Of a stretch of DNA of 64,000 bases, positions 1-9,866 are shown piece after piece. A program made the position numbers and the translations under genes. Positions within the stretch are counted from its first letter, which is position 1. The number at the start of each line of letters is the position of its first letter. Below the pieces are notes generated by a model. That model was not told the origin of the DNA, did not search any database, and worked only from the letters and a program-made list of their open reading frames with translations. Where the stretch lies: contig NZ_CP014835.1 in NCBI RefSeq assembly GCF_001598035.1, positions 1 through 64,000 of the forward strand, written 5' to 3'. The DNA is from Streptococcus halotolerans. Its GTDB lineage: Bacteria; Bacillota; Bacilli; Lactobacillales; Streptococcaceae.

Positions 1-589
1 CCAACTAGTCGATTATCTGGTGAAATCTCCTGGTACCTTGATTCTTGTTTGGCTGAACGGACTAGTGTGCATGGTGTCCTTATGGACATCTATGGTATGG
101 GAGTTTTGATTCAAGGGGACTCGGTATTGGTAAGAGTGAGACCGACTAAGTTGGTCACCCGTGGTCACCGTCTGTGGCTGATGACCGTGTTGACGTTTAT
201 GCTAAGGACGAAGAAACACTCTGGGTGAGCCAGCCGAAATTTTACGACATCTCTTGGAGATTCGTGGTGTTGGTATCATTGATATCATGAGTCTTTATGG
301 AGCCAGTGCTGTTAAGGATTCTTCACAAGTTCAATTAGCTATTTACCTTGAGAATTTTGAACCTGGAAAAGTCTTTGATCGTCTCGGAAATGGTAATGAA
401 GACATTGAGTTTTCAGGTGTGAAAATTCCTCGTGTTCGTATCCCTGTAAAAACAGGTCGAAATGTGTCGGTTGTGATTGAGGCAGCTGCTATGAACCATC
501 GAGCTAAATTAATGGGCTTTGACGCAACAAAAACATTTGAAGATCGGTTGACAGCTCTCATCTCTAGAAACGAGGCTGAACATGATTGA
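1..589 (+). pseudogene. hprK: HPr kinase/phosphorylase, 5'-truncated by window and frameshifted
   Basis: HprK phosphorylates Ser46 of HPr and also dephosphorylates it, and so drives CcpA carbon catabolite control in the cytoplasm. The window opens inside the gene in frame 1, which reads through to the start of the P-loop (GDS), then loses frame. The full GDSGIGKSE loop is recovered only if single missing bases are restored near 123, 144, 149, 172 and 228. After the fifth the sequence reads cleanly in frame 2 as a normal HprK C-terminus (about 111 residues from 254). Five deletions account exactly for the net frame change, and the coding is otherwise well conserved. That pattern fits sequencing or consensus error better than old decay, but a genuine null cannot be excluded. 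The stop overlaps the lgt start by 8 bases, the usual hprK-lgt arrangement. Confidence 0.85.
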
Positions 590-1370
590 TCCTACAGCCT
601 TGCTGGGACCTTTCGAGATTCGTTGGTATGCCTTGTGTATCATTACAGGCGTCATGCTAGCTGTTTATCTAGCTATGAAGGAAGCGCCGCGAAAAAAAAT
701 CAATCCAGACTCTGTTCTTGATTTCATTCTCCTTGCCTTTCCTATCGCTATTATAGGGGCACGTTTTTATTACGTTATCTTTGAATGGTCATACTATAAG
801 AACCATCTATCTGAAGTTTTTGCGATTTGGAATGGTGGGATTGCTATTTATGGTGGCCTAATAGCTGGCGCCTTGGTTCTTTACTTTTTCACAAGGCATC
901 AGTTGATTGATACAGTGGATTTCTTGGATATTGCTGCACCAGGTGTCTTAATTGCCCAAAGCTTAGGACGTTGGGGAAATTTCTTCAATCAAGAAGCATT
1001 TGGTAAGTCTGTTCCACACCTGAATTACCTTCCAGAGGTTGTCAGAAATCAGATGTATATTGATGGTGCTTATAGAACGCCAACCTTCCTTTATGAATCG
1101 TTATGGAATCTACTTGGCTTCATTATCATCATCAGTTTGCGACATAAACCCAAACTTTTGAAAAAAGGGGAACCTAGCCTTTTTTACTTGGTATGGTATG
1201 GATGCGGTCGTTTTGTGATTGAAGCTATGAGAACGGACAGCCTTATGCTGGCAGGATTGAGAGTATCACAATGGTTATCAGCTTTGTTGGTTATCGTTGG
1301 ATTAGGTCTATGGATTTACCGCAGACGTCATGTCGATATCCCTTTCTATCTTAAAAATGTAAATAAATAA
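582..1370 (+). CDS. lgt: Prolipoprotein diacylglyceryl transferase
   Basis: Lgt moves a diacylglyceryl group from phosphatidylglycerol to the lipobox cysteine of prelipoproteins, the first step of lipoprotein maturation at the membrane. The 262-residue product has the usual length and about seven membrane segments. It carries the glycine-rich segment [12 protein letters not shown] and the family signature [14 protein letters not shown], which holds the conserved Arg-Gly-Asn core. The ATG lies inside the end of hprK, so the two are probably co-transcribed and translationally coupled. Its substrates include the lipoprotein encoded at 17009-17386. Intact, unlike the genes on both sides. Confidence 0.97.
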   Translation: MIDPTALLGPFEIRWYALCIITGVMLAVYLAMKEAPRKKINPDSVLDFILLAFPIAIIGARFYYVIFEWSYYKNHLSEVFAIWNGGIAIYGGLIAGALVLYFFTRHQLIDTVDFLDIAAPGVLIAQSLGRWGNFFNQEAFGKSVPHLNYLPEVVRNQMYIDGAYRTPTFLYESLWNLLGFIIIISLRHKPKLLKKGEPSLFYLVWYGCGRFVIEAMRTDSLMLAGLRVSQWLSALLVIVGLGLWIYRRRHVDIPFYLKNVNK

Positions 1371-1381
1371 TAGGAGAACAT

Positions 1382-1781
1382 ATGAATTTAGTAGGTATTT
1401 CAGTTTTAATCATTGCTTTAGCCTTTGTTGCCTTAGTAGTTTACTTGATTATGGTATTGAAAAAAGTGGCAGAGACCATTGATGAAACCCAAGAAACAAT
1501 CAAGGTATTGACTAGTGATGTGAATGTGACACTCTTTCAAACCAAATGAAATTTTAGCTAAAGCTAATGTCTTAGTGGACGATGTTAATGGCAAAGTTTC
1601 GACGATTGATCCGCTGTTTGTAGCGATTGCAGATCTGTCAGAAAGTGTATCTGATTTGAATGTTAAGGCTCGTCATATTGGTCATAAAACTAATGGCGTT
1701 GGTAATGTTTTAAGTACAGCCGGTAAGTCATACGTTACTGGAAAAATTGGCGCAAAATTATTTAAAAAAAAGAATAAATAA
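1382..1781 (+). pseudogene. DUF948-family membrane-anchored protein, frameshifted by one extra A
   Basis: The gene starts at ATG 1382 behind a good AGGAGA site and encodes an N-terminal membrane helix (LVGISVLIIALAFVALVVYL) followed by an amphipathic helix. The frame then stops at 1547-1549 after FQTK. Removing one A from the AAA at 1544-1546 restores a continuous product of about 132 residues that ends KLFKKKNK. This topology is typical of streptococcal DUF948 proteins encoded after lgt. Function is unknown; members are thought to be envelope or stress associated. It stands directly before a YtxH gene, another common partner. One homopolymer insertion is the only lesion, so a sequence error is a real possibility. 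Confidence 0.8.
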
Positions 1782-1805
1782 GTATTTGTCTAGGAGGGAA
1801 ATCAC

Positions 1806-2218
1806 ATGGCAAAATTAGGAAAAACATTAGTTATTGGTGCTGCTTTAGGAGCAGCTGCAGCTTACCTTTTGAAAACAACAAAAGGAAAAGAAACCAAAGA
1901 GAAAACAAGTGATTTTATTACAGATTATAAGGAAAATCAAGAAGATTACAATCAGCTTGCCAAGGAAAAAGTGAACACATATAAAGAGTTAGCCGTTGAA
2001 AAATTTAACGACTACAAATCAAAATATGATAAGGGTGACCTAAACTCCTGAAGACGTTCTCGAACAGGTCAAAGAAAAAAGCTAACTTTGTTAAAGAAAT
2101 GGCAGTTCAAAAAATGAACCAAATGGCTGATTGGGAAGGTAATGAAGAAAAAACTAAGGAAGATCAAGCGGTCAAAAGCAAAGCCGAAGTAGATGATATT
2201 GTTATTGACTACAAATGA
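1806..2218 (+). pseudogene. YtxH-like small protein, frameshifted by two extra A residues
   Basis: The gene follows a strong AGGAGG site and starts MAKLGKTLVIGAALGAAAAY, a glycine/alanine-rich membrane helix typical of YtxH-domain proteins, then a long lysine/glutamate-rich coiled region. The open frame ends after DKGDLNS at 2051. Dropping one A near 2044 and one in the A run near 2079 restores LTPEDVLEQVKEKANF and continues to a stop at 2216-2218, about 136 residues in all. YtxH proteins are general-stress or envelope proteins of unknown molecular role. The gene probably forms one unit with lgt and the DUF948 gene. Both lesions are single-A insertions in A runs. Confidence 0.78.
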
Positions 2219-2440
2219 TGAAGAAAATTAATGACCATAAGAGTTGACACGAATCATTGGTAACGTAGAAATCTGACTGTTGTCTCTCCTTTTGGAATTT
2301 ATCTACTTCATTGGAAGATATCTTTTCTATGATAGTCAGCGACAGCCTTCTAGAAGTAGGAAACTAGAAAAATTTCAAAAGTTCACTAAAACTAAAAAAA
2401 TTGAACAAAGCGTCTGGGACAAAATAATGTTGCACGTAAT

Positions 2441-2480
2441 AAAAATAGAGATTTTACCTTTTTGGTGAGTCTCTATTTTT
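2441..2480 (+). terminator. Hairpin terminator, perfect 11-bp stem
   Basis: Arms AAAAATAGAGA (2441-2451) and TCTCTATTTTT (2470-2480) pair perfectly and end in a T run. It may end the lgt-DUF948-YtxH transcript. The A/T flanks make it bidirectional in principle. Confidence 0.6.
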
Positions 2481-2491
2481 AGTCTCATGTG

Positions 2492-2528
2492 ATCTTCTTA
2501 TCGAGCCCTTTTTATGTGATAAGAAGAT
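2492..2528. repeat. Perfect 11-bp inverted repeat
   Basis: ATCTTCTTATC (2492-2502) and GATAAGAAGAT (2518-2528) are exact reverse complements with a 15-base loop rich in T. No T tail follows on the + strand. It could be a weak terminator or the relic of a small mobile repeat. Confidence 0.5.
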
Positions 2529-3209
2529 GCTTTGGTCTCAGACTCTCTGTTGCGCTCTTGCAAATAGTGAGTATATATGGCTACTAACTAACATTTTTTT
2601 GAAATAATAGTGATTATCTCGATTGACACGACAAACGCACTCTCTGATAGCGTTGTTAATGATGTTGGACAGTTCTGGTAACTAGTTACTCTAGCTAGAG
2701 ATGATAACTTGCCCACTGATTTGTCTCAGTCTCGGCTGTGCATTTAGGTTGATATAACGGTTAGCGTTAACCTTTTGATTTCAGAAATCAAGAGCATAAT
2801 TTTGAATGAATTGGTTAATGGATGATATCCTAGTGGTATGATAAGTCCATTGAAAAGTGGAAGTGGTATGATGTTTGACTTTCTATATGTTTTGGACACA
2901 GTCATCAATAGAGGATTACCCCGTTTGTTATGTCATACAGCTAGTTAGGTATTTGATTACCCAGTTTAATTTAGAGTTTGATAGGAGTAGGCTATGCTTA
3001 GACTAACAACACCTTGATATGGGCATCTCTTATTCTCAGAAAATCATTACTAAGTCATTTCTTGCAAGCCTCTTTTATGTAAGTTCAATCACTGTTGATG
3101 ATAAGCAATATGGAGACTGGTTTGCTTTAACACTATTTATTATATCTGTGATGGTATTCCCCACTCCAGAAGTTTCATAGAGTGATTTCGGACTTCTTTT
3201 GAAGACACA

Positions 3210-3274
3210 AAAAATCCTCTTATAGTTATAGTGACTGTTTTTTCACTGTCCACTGTAACTATAAGGGGATTTTT
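3210..3274. repeat. Long inverted repeat, 24-base arms, terminator-like
   Basis: The arms at 3210-3233 and 3251-3274 match at 22 of 24 positions around a 17-base T-rich loop, with an A run at the left edge and a T run at the right. It lies just beyond the stop of the minus-strand DUF3270 gene and could end transcription in both directions. A related but degenerate hairpin appears near 10084-10136. Confidence 0.6.
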
Positions 3275-3288
3275 AATATGATAAGATA

Positions 3289-3578
3289 CTATTTTTTTAG
3301 AAAGGTAATGATAACTTGATAGACAATAGAGGTTAGAGCAGTAGCAACCAGCATTGCGATTGGAAAAGCTAAATAAGCTTCAACGTTAAAACTTAAAAGA
3401 ACAAATGCTGTCAGTACAGTAAAATCGAGAAAATTGCAATTTGTCCGAAAAAGGCTAACTCTCTAAGCTTGATGTTATTATGATCAAAGTCTTGGTAACT
3501 TTGATATTTTTCCTCTAACTCTAGCTTTTGATGACGTTGCTCATCTGGCAGAGTTTTTTTATTCAATTGACTTGCCAT
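3289..3578 (-). pseudogene. DUF3270-like small membrane protein, frameshifted
   Basis: On the minus strand an ATG at 3578 preceded by AGGAG begins MASQLNKKTLPDEQRHQ, a charged, glutamine-rich N-terminus. The frame stops early after FSILLY. Shifting by one base after AFFGQIAIF gives a continuous second half with two hydrophobic helices ending VYQVIITFLKK and a stop at 3289-3291. The total of 290 bases is one short of 97 codons, so a single deletion explains it. The layout (acidic N-terminus, two C-terminal helices, about 96 residues) matches streptococcal DUF3270 proteins. Function unknown. Confidence 0.7.
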
Positions 3579-3656
3579 AACAACTCCTACGTTTAATTCC
3601 ATATCATAATACCATAATAAATGAAACTTGTCACTAGTTTTTCGAAATAAAAAGCT

Positions 3657-3723
3657 TATTTTAGTATTATGATACTATAAAACCAAAGAGTGTTGGCGAT
3701 TATAATATTGCAATACTAAAATA
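3657..3723. repeat. 12-bp inverted repeat in the divergent promoter region
   Basis: TATTTTAGTATT (3657-3668) and AATACTAAAATA (3712-3723) are exact reverse complements between the divergent DUF3270 and PC4-like genes. A further TAGTAT/ATACTA pair lies close to the left arm. It may be an operator for one or both genes. No regulator is identified. Confidence 0.4.
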
Positions 3724-3794
3724 GATGTTCAAAAATAAGAAAAAATAATGATATAATGGATCTATAATATCGAATTGATAGTTAGGAGGTCTTT

Positions 3795-4007
3795 ATGGCA
3801 GAATTTAAATTTGAAATTGTTGAAAAGCTTTTGGTTTTATCGGAAAATGATAAAGGATGGACCAAAGAGTTAAACCGTGTCAGCTTTAATGGAGCAGAAC
3901 CCAAGTTTGACATTAGAAGTTGGAGCCCAGATCATACTAAAATGGGTAAAGGGATCACGCTCACTAATGAGGAATTCCAAGTTTTAGTAGAAGAATTTAA
4001 AAAATAA
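3795..4007 (+). CDS. YdbC-like PC4 family ssDNA-binding protein
   Basis: A 70-residue protein of the bacterial PC4/p15 (YdbC) family, which bind single-stranded DNA as dimers and are implicated in transcription or DNA repair. The sequence has the expected beta-sheet followed by a C-terminal helix: FKFEIVEKLLVLSEN, then WTKELNRVSFNG, then KFDIRSWSPDHTKMGKGITLT, then a helix ending VEEFKK. The basic and aromatic beta-strand residues are those that bind DNA in this family. It starts at ATG 3795 behind TTAGGAGG and is monocistronic, ended by the hairpin at 4006. The target process in this organism is not known. Confidence 0.85.
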   Translation: MAEFKFEIVEKLLVLSENDKGWTKELNRVSFNGAEPKFDIRSWSPDHTKMGKGITLTNEEFQVLVEEFKK

Positions 4008-4036
4008 GATTGGCATTACTTGCCAATCTTATTTTT
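4006..4036. terminator. Bidirectional terminator
   Basis: Perfect 10-bp stem AAGATTGGCA (4006-4015) / TGCCAATCTT (4021-4030) with a 5-base loop and a T run. It separates the converging PC4-like gene and the small minus-strand membrane gene, whose last codons lie inside it. Confidence 0.85.
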
Positions 4037-4168
4037 ATGTTGTAGACGATTTGCGATGCCGATAACAACAAAAATGACACCGAGAAACACAAATATCCAT
4101 TTAGCTGCCAGTAAGCCGTATAGGATAAAAATAGCAGCAGATAAATAAGCAATAGATTCTCTAGACAT
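4016..4168 (-). CDS. Small two-helix membrane protein
   Basis: A 50-residue protein starting MSRESIAYLSAAIFILYG and ending ANRLQHKNKIGK. It has two hydrophobic helices and a basic tail, so it should sit in the membrane with the tail inside. I chose the ATG at 4168 because TAGGAG lies just upstream. The longer frame to 4306 reads backwards through IS3 transposase debris and is not credible. I do not recognise a family. Similar tiny membrane proteins are common in streptococci, without known function. Confidence 0.6.
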   Translation of the reverse strand: MSRESIAYLSAAIFILYGLLAAKWIFVFLGVIFVVIGIANRLQHKNKIGK

Positions 4169-4214
4169 GATAACTCCTAAAATCGTTATAAAGATAGTGT
4201 AACATATGATAAGT

Positions 4215-5140
4215 GGGTACGCCAAGACAAAACAACAGGTTTCTTTAGAACCATCAATCATCTGACGGACGAACAAAGAGAACTTATCGAACTCCGTAAA
4301 CGACATAAAGAACTCGAAATGCAGGTGGATATCTCAAAGCAAGCGCGATGATGATGGCACGAAAAGAGAAGTCATCACTGCTAACAAGGAGAAATACAAC
4401 CTTTCAGCTATGTGTCGTTGGTTGAATATTTCTCGTTCTAGCTATTAGTACAAGGCTGTAAAACCAGTATCTGACGTAGAACCTGAACCTGAAGAAAGGG
4501 TTAAGGACATTTTCCATGAGACCAAATCTAGGTACGGTTCTAGAAAAATCAAGAAAAATCTCGAAGTTGAAGAGATTCGGTTATCTCGTCGGCGCATTCG
4601 TCGTATTATAAAGCGGCTAAAGTTAGTGTCAGTCTATCAGAGAGCGATCTTCAAACCTCATTCTAAAGGGAAAAATGAAGCCTCTATTCCAAATGTGTTA
4701 AACAGGTAATTTAACCAACAAGCACCGGGCTTATATTTGTTTGCTCATTGACCTCTTTAATCGTGACATCATTGGACAATCCGTTGGTTGACATAAGACC
4801 GCTGAGTTGGTAAAAGAGGCCATTCAAAGCCCCCTTACGCTTTGATCAAAGTCAAGATTTTGAGGTAAAGCCTTTGATAATTAGTTGATTGATGAGATGT
4901 TAGTGGCATTTGGCATCACCTGTTCACTAGTCAAGCGGGCTGTCCTGATAACAATGTCATGGCTGAAAGAACTTACCTTCCTTCAAACTTGAGTTTATCC
5001 AGCCAGAGACCTTCCATAAACTGGAGGAGTTGTTCCTTAAAACGAATGATTATAGTCACTGGCGGAATCATCACCGGATTCATATCAGTCTTAATAATCA
5101 ACCACCAATGGTTAAGCGTTTAAACGGTTAAGAAAAAACG
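4215..5140 (+). mobile_element. Decayed IS3-family insertion sequence (orfA end plus orfB)
   Basis: Joined across several frames the sequence reads as an IS3-family transposase. The end of an OrfA-like coiled coil (LTDEQRELIELRKRHKELEM) is followed by an OrfB start (NKEKYNLSAMCRWLNISRSSY), then ETKSRYGSRKIKKNLE and LSRRRIRRIIKRLKL, then catalytic-domain pieces such as LICLLIDLFNRDIIGQSVG. In-frame stops, frameshifts and internal losses (for example near 4700 and 4850) mean it cannot make active transposase. I did not find convincing terminal inverted repeats, so the ends are approximate. It truncates the intergenic region behind the small membrane gene. Confidence 0.8.
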
Positions 5141-5419
5141 CTTTACAACAATTGTACAGAGAAGTGTTACTTTTTTCAAACTCTCTTTGAAACAGCTGTT
5201 TTAGTTTACACGAGCTGATTCATTTTGGATATGTTTTTGGACATAAGGGATTTTTGATGCTTAAAAAGCAAAAAAATCACAAGCATTTCTGAACTTGATT
5301 TGTTTACACTTGGAATGGGGGATTCGGACTGAAAAGGAAAAGGATAGCTTGAAGTTTAAGAAAGTTACAGAACAGGCTGGGTTTGATAAGTTTTGACTTG
5401 AAAAAAATTCTTAGCATAT
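5141..5419. other. Gene-free stretch behind the IS3 relic
   Basis: AT-rich sequence with no frame I can support. It may be the tail of the decayed insertion sequence. It ends at the consensus promoter at 5420. Confidence 0.4.
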
Positions 5420-5448
5420 TTGACAAGTTTACTTGGTAGTTATATAAT
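5420..5448 (+). promoter_or_regulatory. Consensus sigma-A promoter with internal palindrome
   Basis: Perfect -35 TTGACA (5420-5425), 17-base spacer and perfect -10 TATAAT (5443-5448). The spacer contains the palindrome CAAGTTTACTTG (5424-5435). A similar half-matching motif (TTGACAACAAAACTTGGCAG) follows at about 5453. These are likely operators for the XRE regulator encoded at 5810, which would make the unit autoregulated. Confidence 0.7.
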
Positions 5449-5483
5449 ACTGTTGACAACAAAACTTGGCAGGAGAGAACGGT

Positions 5484-5813
5484 ATGAATAAAGAAGAAAT
5501 ATTATCTAGAAGTCGAAAAGAATTAAAAAATTATGACTTGGTCGAAATGCAAACGAGCTATCAAGCTGGGAATATAGCGGGAAGAGTTGGGACAACAATG
5601 TGTGTTCTGATTTCTGTTATTGCGGGAATACTAACAAATCAATATATAGTAAGTCCGTGGATTATTTATTTTTCAATTCTTGGGACAAATTGGTTGGTTA
5701 GATTCATAAAATTAAAAAGGAAAACTGATTTACTTGTAAGCTTAATATTTATTGCTTTAACGATTATATTGTTCATTGTTCAAGTTAATCAATTAATGGA
5801 TGTAAGTGTATGA
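5484..5813 (+). CDS. Small membrane protein (DUF6442-like), first gene of XRE cassette
   Basis: A 109-residue protein starting MNKEEILSRSRKELKNYDLVE, with a charged cytoplasmic N-terminal helix and about three to four hydrophobic helices after residue 35. I chose ATG 5484 because GGAGAGA lies just upstream; the frame could extend six codons further. The stop overlaps the next ATG by four bases (ATGA), so translation of the regulator is coupled. Three-gene sets of a small membrane protein, a YgzD-type XRE regulator and a second small membrane protein are common in Firmicutes. Their role is not known to me. Confidence 0.65.
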   Translation: MNKEEILSRSRKELKNYDLVEMQTSYQAGNIAGRVGTTMCVLISVIAGILTNQYIVSPWIIYFSILGTNWLVRFIKLKRKTDLLVSLIFIALTIILFIVQVNQLMDVSV

Positions 5814-6016
5814 ATGAAGAATTAATATTAAAAAATAAGTTGAAAGAAGTACGCTCGGAAGCAAAACTATCCCAAGCAAAATTGGCAGAAATAGTAGGTG
5901 TATCCAGAAATACAATTAGCTCAATTGAGACAGGCCAGTTTAATCCTACTGCTAAATTGGCCTTAATTCTTTGTATTGCTCTGGATAAAAAATTTGAAGA
6001 TTTATTTTATTTTTAG
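5810..6016 (+). CDS. XRE/Cro-CI family small transcriptional regulator
   Basis: A 68-residue single-domain helix-turn-helix protein. The HTH covers residues 7-61, with the recognition unit SQAKLAEIVGVSRNTISSIE and the conserved tail GQFNPTAKLALILCIALD, as in YozG/YgzD-type regulators that end in DLFYF. It probably binds the palindrome inside the promoter at 5420 and controls its own three-gene unit. It lacks any sensor domain, so a signal would have to come through the partner membrane proteins. Confidence 0.88.
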   Translation: MNEELILKNKLKEVRSEAKLSQAKLAEIVGVSRNTISSIETGQFNPTAKLALILCIALDKKFEDLFYF

Positions 6017-6029
6017 GAGGAATGTAAGC

Positions 6030-6335
6030 ATGACAGACGTCAGTTTGCTATTGGTTGGATCATTAGTCTCAATGTTAGGTATCGTGAATATTAAAGGAAA
6101 TATTAGCACCATCCATTCTTATAATCGCAGAAAGGTGAAAGAAGAGGACGTGCCTAAATACGGAAGAATTGTTGGAATTGGAACTCTGATAATCGGTATC
6201 TCTTTAATGATAGGTTCTATATTACCGTTACTAAATATTAATACTCCGCTAGAGTATGTTATAGTACCTATGGGTGCAATCGGAATATCGTTAATACTAT
6301 ATGGTCAATTTAAATATAATAAAGGTATTTTCTAG
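6030..6335 (+). CDS. Small membrane protein, third gene of XRE cassette
   Basis: A 101-residue protein with three to four hydrophobic helices and a basic loop (SYNRRKVKEEDVPKYGR) between the first and second. The ATG at 6030 follows TTAGGAGG, so the longer frame beginning at 5976 inside the regulator gene is not used. The layout resembles DUF3784-type membrane proteins, but I am not certain of the family. Position behind the regulator suggests a shared transcript with 5484-6016. Confidence 0.6.
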   Translation: MTDVSLLLVGSLVSMLGIVNIKGNISTIHSYNRRKVKEEDVPKYGRIVGIGTLIIGISLMIGSILPLLNINTPLEYVIVPMGAIGISLILYGQFKYNKGIF

Positions 6336-7224
6336 TTGACATGATTGATAACTATTGATTAAAAACGTTGTTAGCTTTTTGGCTCAGAGAAATCTGGGGT
6401 TTTTTCAAACTCATTTGTGCAAGAGAGCGATCAAGTGATAACTATAAATAAAGGGAATAACTGTTGTGATTGGCAGAGATACAATATGTCTTGAGAAAGC
6501 TTTAATATGAAACCTCTACTTATCGATTTAGCTTAAATAGTTTAGTTTCGTAATACTGAAATTTTTAGTGACTCAAAATGGAGCAATTTAGAATTTTTAG
6601 CCTACGCTTTTATACTATTGTAAAATTAAAAAAATCATGGAACAATTCCTGCATATATATGATGGACAGGGTTTGAGAACGTCAGAATGAGAGTTACTCA
6701 TTGGAAATTGCAGATGAGTATACGATTCAATGTGGAATACTTTGATTGATAGGGAGGATAAATCAGTGAGTGATAAATAAGTAATGGCAAATATTAACAT
6801 ACTTGCTAATGGTATCGATGGTGAAACACCAAAAACACCAAGACTGTAAAATATAAAACGATTAGTTAGAACAGTCTTTGACTATTTTGATAAAAATATT
6901 TTCAGCTTGAAAACCTACCTGACTTGTTTTAAATGCTATGAAATACAGTCAATGGCGACTATGGTTGAAACATTTTCAAGAATTTGGATATCAACGCCTA
7001 ACCAACCAGGTCTGACAAAAAATTGTAGAAAACCTACCTGACAGTAGAAATTCTGCCGTCAGTTTTCTTGTTTAAAATATCAAAAAACTTCCCTTGGAGA
7101 AGTCCAAGAGAAGCTATACGTCTTTATAGGATTTTACAACCCTGTCAATAATTTCTGGTAACTGTTGGTAGGTTGGTATCTTTACCATCCATAAAGCCCG
7201 TCAAATCAACGTTTCTAACGTCAA
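6336..7224. other. Gene-free stretch of about 0.9 kb
   Basis: No coding region is supported on either strand; a 61-codon minus-strand frame at 6615-6800 has no ribosome site. A 15-base direct repeat GAAAACCTACCTGAC occurs at 6909-6923 and 7028-7042. The second copy forms one side of an imperfect hairpin ending GTCAGTTTTCT near 7068. This could be the scar of a deleted element. Confidence 0.45.
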
Positions 7225-8739
<1,515 letters not shown>

Positions 8740-8854
8740 TTATTGTAACACAAAACGCTTGATAATTCACCATTATTGGAATGAGGTTTGGTAAAAAATG
8801 GAGAAAATGATATAATAATCACGTTTGAAAAAATAGAAAAAGGATTTAACATTC

Positions 8855-9757
8855 ATGATAACCTCAATTGTTTTTGACGTCGATGATACCATTTATGATC
8901 AGCAGGCACCTTATCGTTTGGCGATGGAGAAGTGCTTTCCTGATTTTGATATGAGCCAGATGAACCAAGCTTACATTCGTTTTAGACACTATTCTGATAT
9001 TGGTTTTCCGCGTGTTATGGCTGGAGAATGGACGACAGAATATTTCCGTTTTTGGCGTTGTAAAGAGACACTTTTAGAATTTGGGTATCGTGAGATTGAT
9101 GAAGCTGAAGGTAATCATTTTCAAGAAATCTATGAGCATGAGTTAGAGAATATCACCATGCTTGACGAGATGCGCATGACCCTTGATTTCTTGAAGTCTA
9201 AGAATGTCCCCATGGGGATTATTACCAATGGTCCAACGGAGCATCAATTAAAAAAAGTGAAGAAGCTTGGGCTTTATGACTATGTTGATCCTAAACGTGT
9301 GATTGTGAGTCAGGCGACAGGATTTCAAAAACCTGAAAAAGAAATTTTTAATCTGGCAGCAGAGCAATTTGACATGAACCCCGCAACAACTCTTTATGTC
9401 GGAGATTCTTACGATAATGATGTTATGGGAGCTAAAAATGGCGGCTGGCATGCTATGTGGTTTAATCACCGCGGGCGCAGTCTAAAAGCTGGTACGAAAC
9501 CTGTTTACGATGTCGCTATTGATAATTTTGAGCAGCTTTATGGAGCTGTGAAAGTTCTTTTTGACCTTCCCGATAACAAGTTCATTTTTGATGTTAATGA
9601 TAAGAAAAACCCAATTCTTGAGATGGGGCTCAATAACGGACTTATGATGGCAGCTGAACGGCTTCTAGAGAGCAATATGAGTATTGACAAAGTGGTTATT
9701 TTGCTTCGCCTGGATGCCAAGCAAGAAAAAATCTTACGTACAAAATACATCAACTAA
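8855..9757 (+). CDS. HAD-superfamily hydrolase with C-terminal extension
   Basis: A cytoplasmic phosphatase-type enzyme with all HAD motifs: motif I VFDVDDTIYD at the N-terminus, motif II IITNGP, the motif III lysine in FQKPEKEIF, and motif IV YVGDSYDNDVMGAKN. A helical cap lies between motifs I and II (subclass I, like YjjG pyrimidine nucleotidases). After about residue 225 there is an extra tail of some 70 residues with no motif I recognise, which may bind a partner or oligomerise. The substrate cannot be read from sequence. It is transcribed alone and ends in the strong terminator at 9828. Confidence 0.85.
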   Translation: MITSIVFDVDDTIYDQQAPYRLAMEKCFPDFDMSQMNQAYIRFRHYSDIGFPRVMAGEWTTEYFRFWRCKETLLEFGYREIDEAEGNHFQEIYEHELENITMLDEMRMTLDFLKSKNVPMGIITNGPTEHQLKKVKKLGLYDYVDPKRVIVSQATGFQKPEKEIFNLAAEQFDMNPATTLYVGDSYDNDVMGAKNGGWHAMWFNHRGRSLKAGTKPVYDVAIDNFEQLYGAVKVLFDLPDNKFIFDVNDKKNPILEMGLNNGLMMAAERLLESNMSIDKVVILLRLDAKQEKILRTKYIN

Positions 9758-9827
9758 AAAATCTTTGAAGACAGAACGTTTCTTCTGTTAAGTAGACCAG
9801 TAGACCAGAAAAAATGAAATACTAAGT

Positions 9828-9866
9828 AAAGGCCTTGCCCCTCATGTTAAGAGGGGCAAGGCCTTT
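9828..9866 (+). terminator. Strong rho-independent terminator
   Basis: Perfect 16-bp stem AAAGGCCTTGCCCCTC (9828-9843) / GAGGGGCAAGGCCTTT (9851-9866) with a 7-base loop. It ends the HAD gene. Confidence 0.85.

Larger units (their letters stand above)
2219..3288. other. Gene-free stretch of about 1.07 kb with several inverted repeats
   Basis: No convincing gene is visible. A 62-codon frame at 2280-2468 starts at TTG, has no ribosome site and runs into a hairpin. A 53-codon ATG frame at 3019-3180 has a hydrophobic middle but only a poor ribosome site. The stretch holds three clear inverted repeats (2441-2480, 2492-2528, 3210-3274). It is AT-rich with scattered stops in all frames, which suggests decayed accessory DNA. 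I recognise no family. Confidence 0.5.

Noticed and set aside
2280..2468. 62-codon plus-strand frame
   Set aside because: TTG start, no ribosome site, ends inside a terminator-like hairpin and matches no family I know.
3019..3180. 53-codon ATG frame with a hydrophobic middle
   Set aside because: No good ribosome site and no recognisable family; it lies in decayed DNA. It could be a fragment of a membrane protein, but I cannot support it as a gene.
6615..6800. 61-codon minus-strand frame
   Set aside because: No ribosome site, low-complexity content, in a gene-free stretch.
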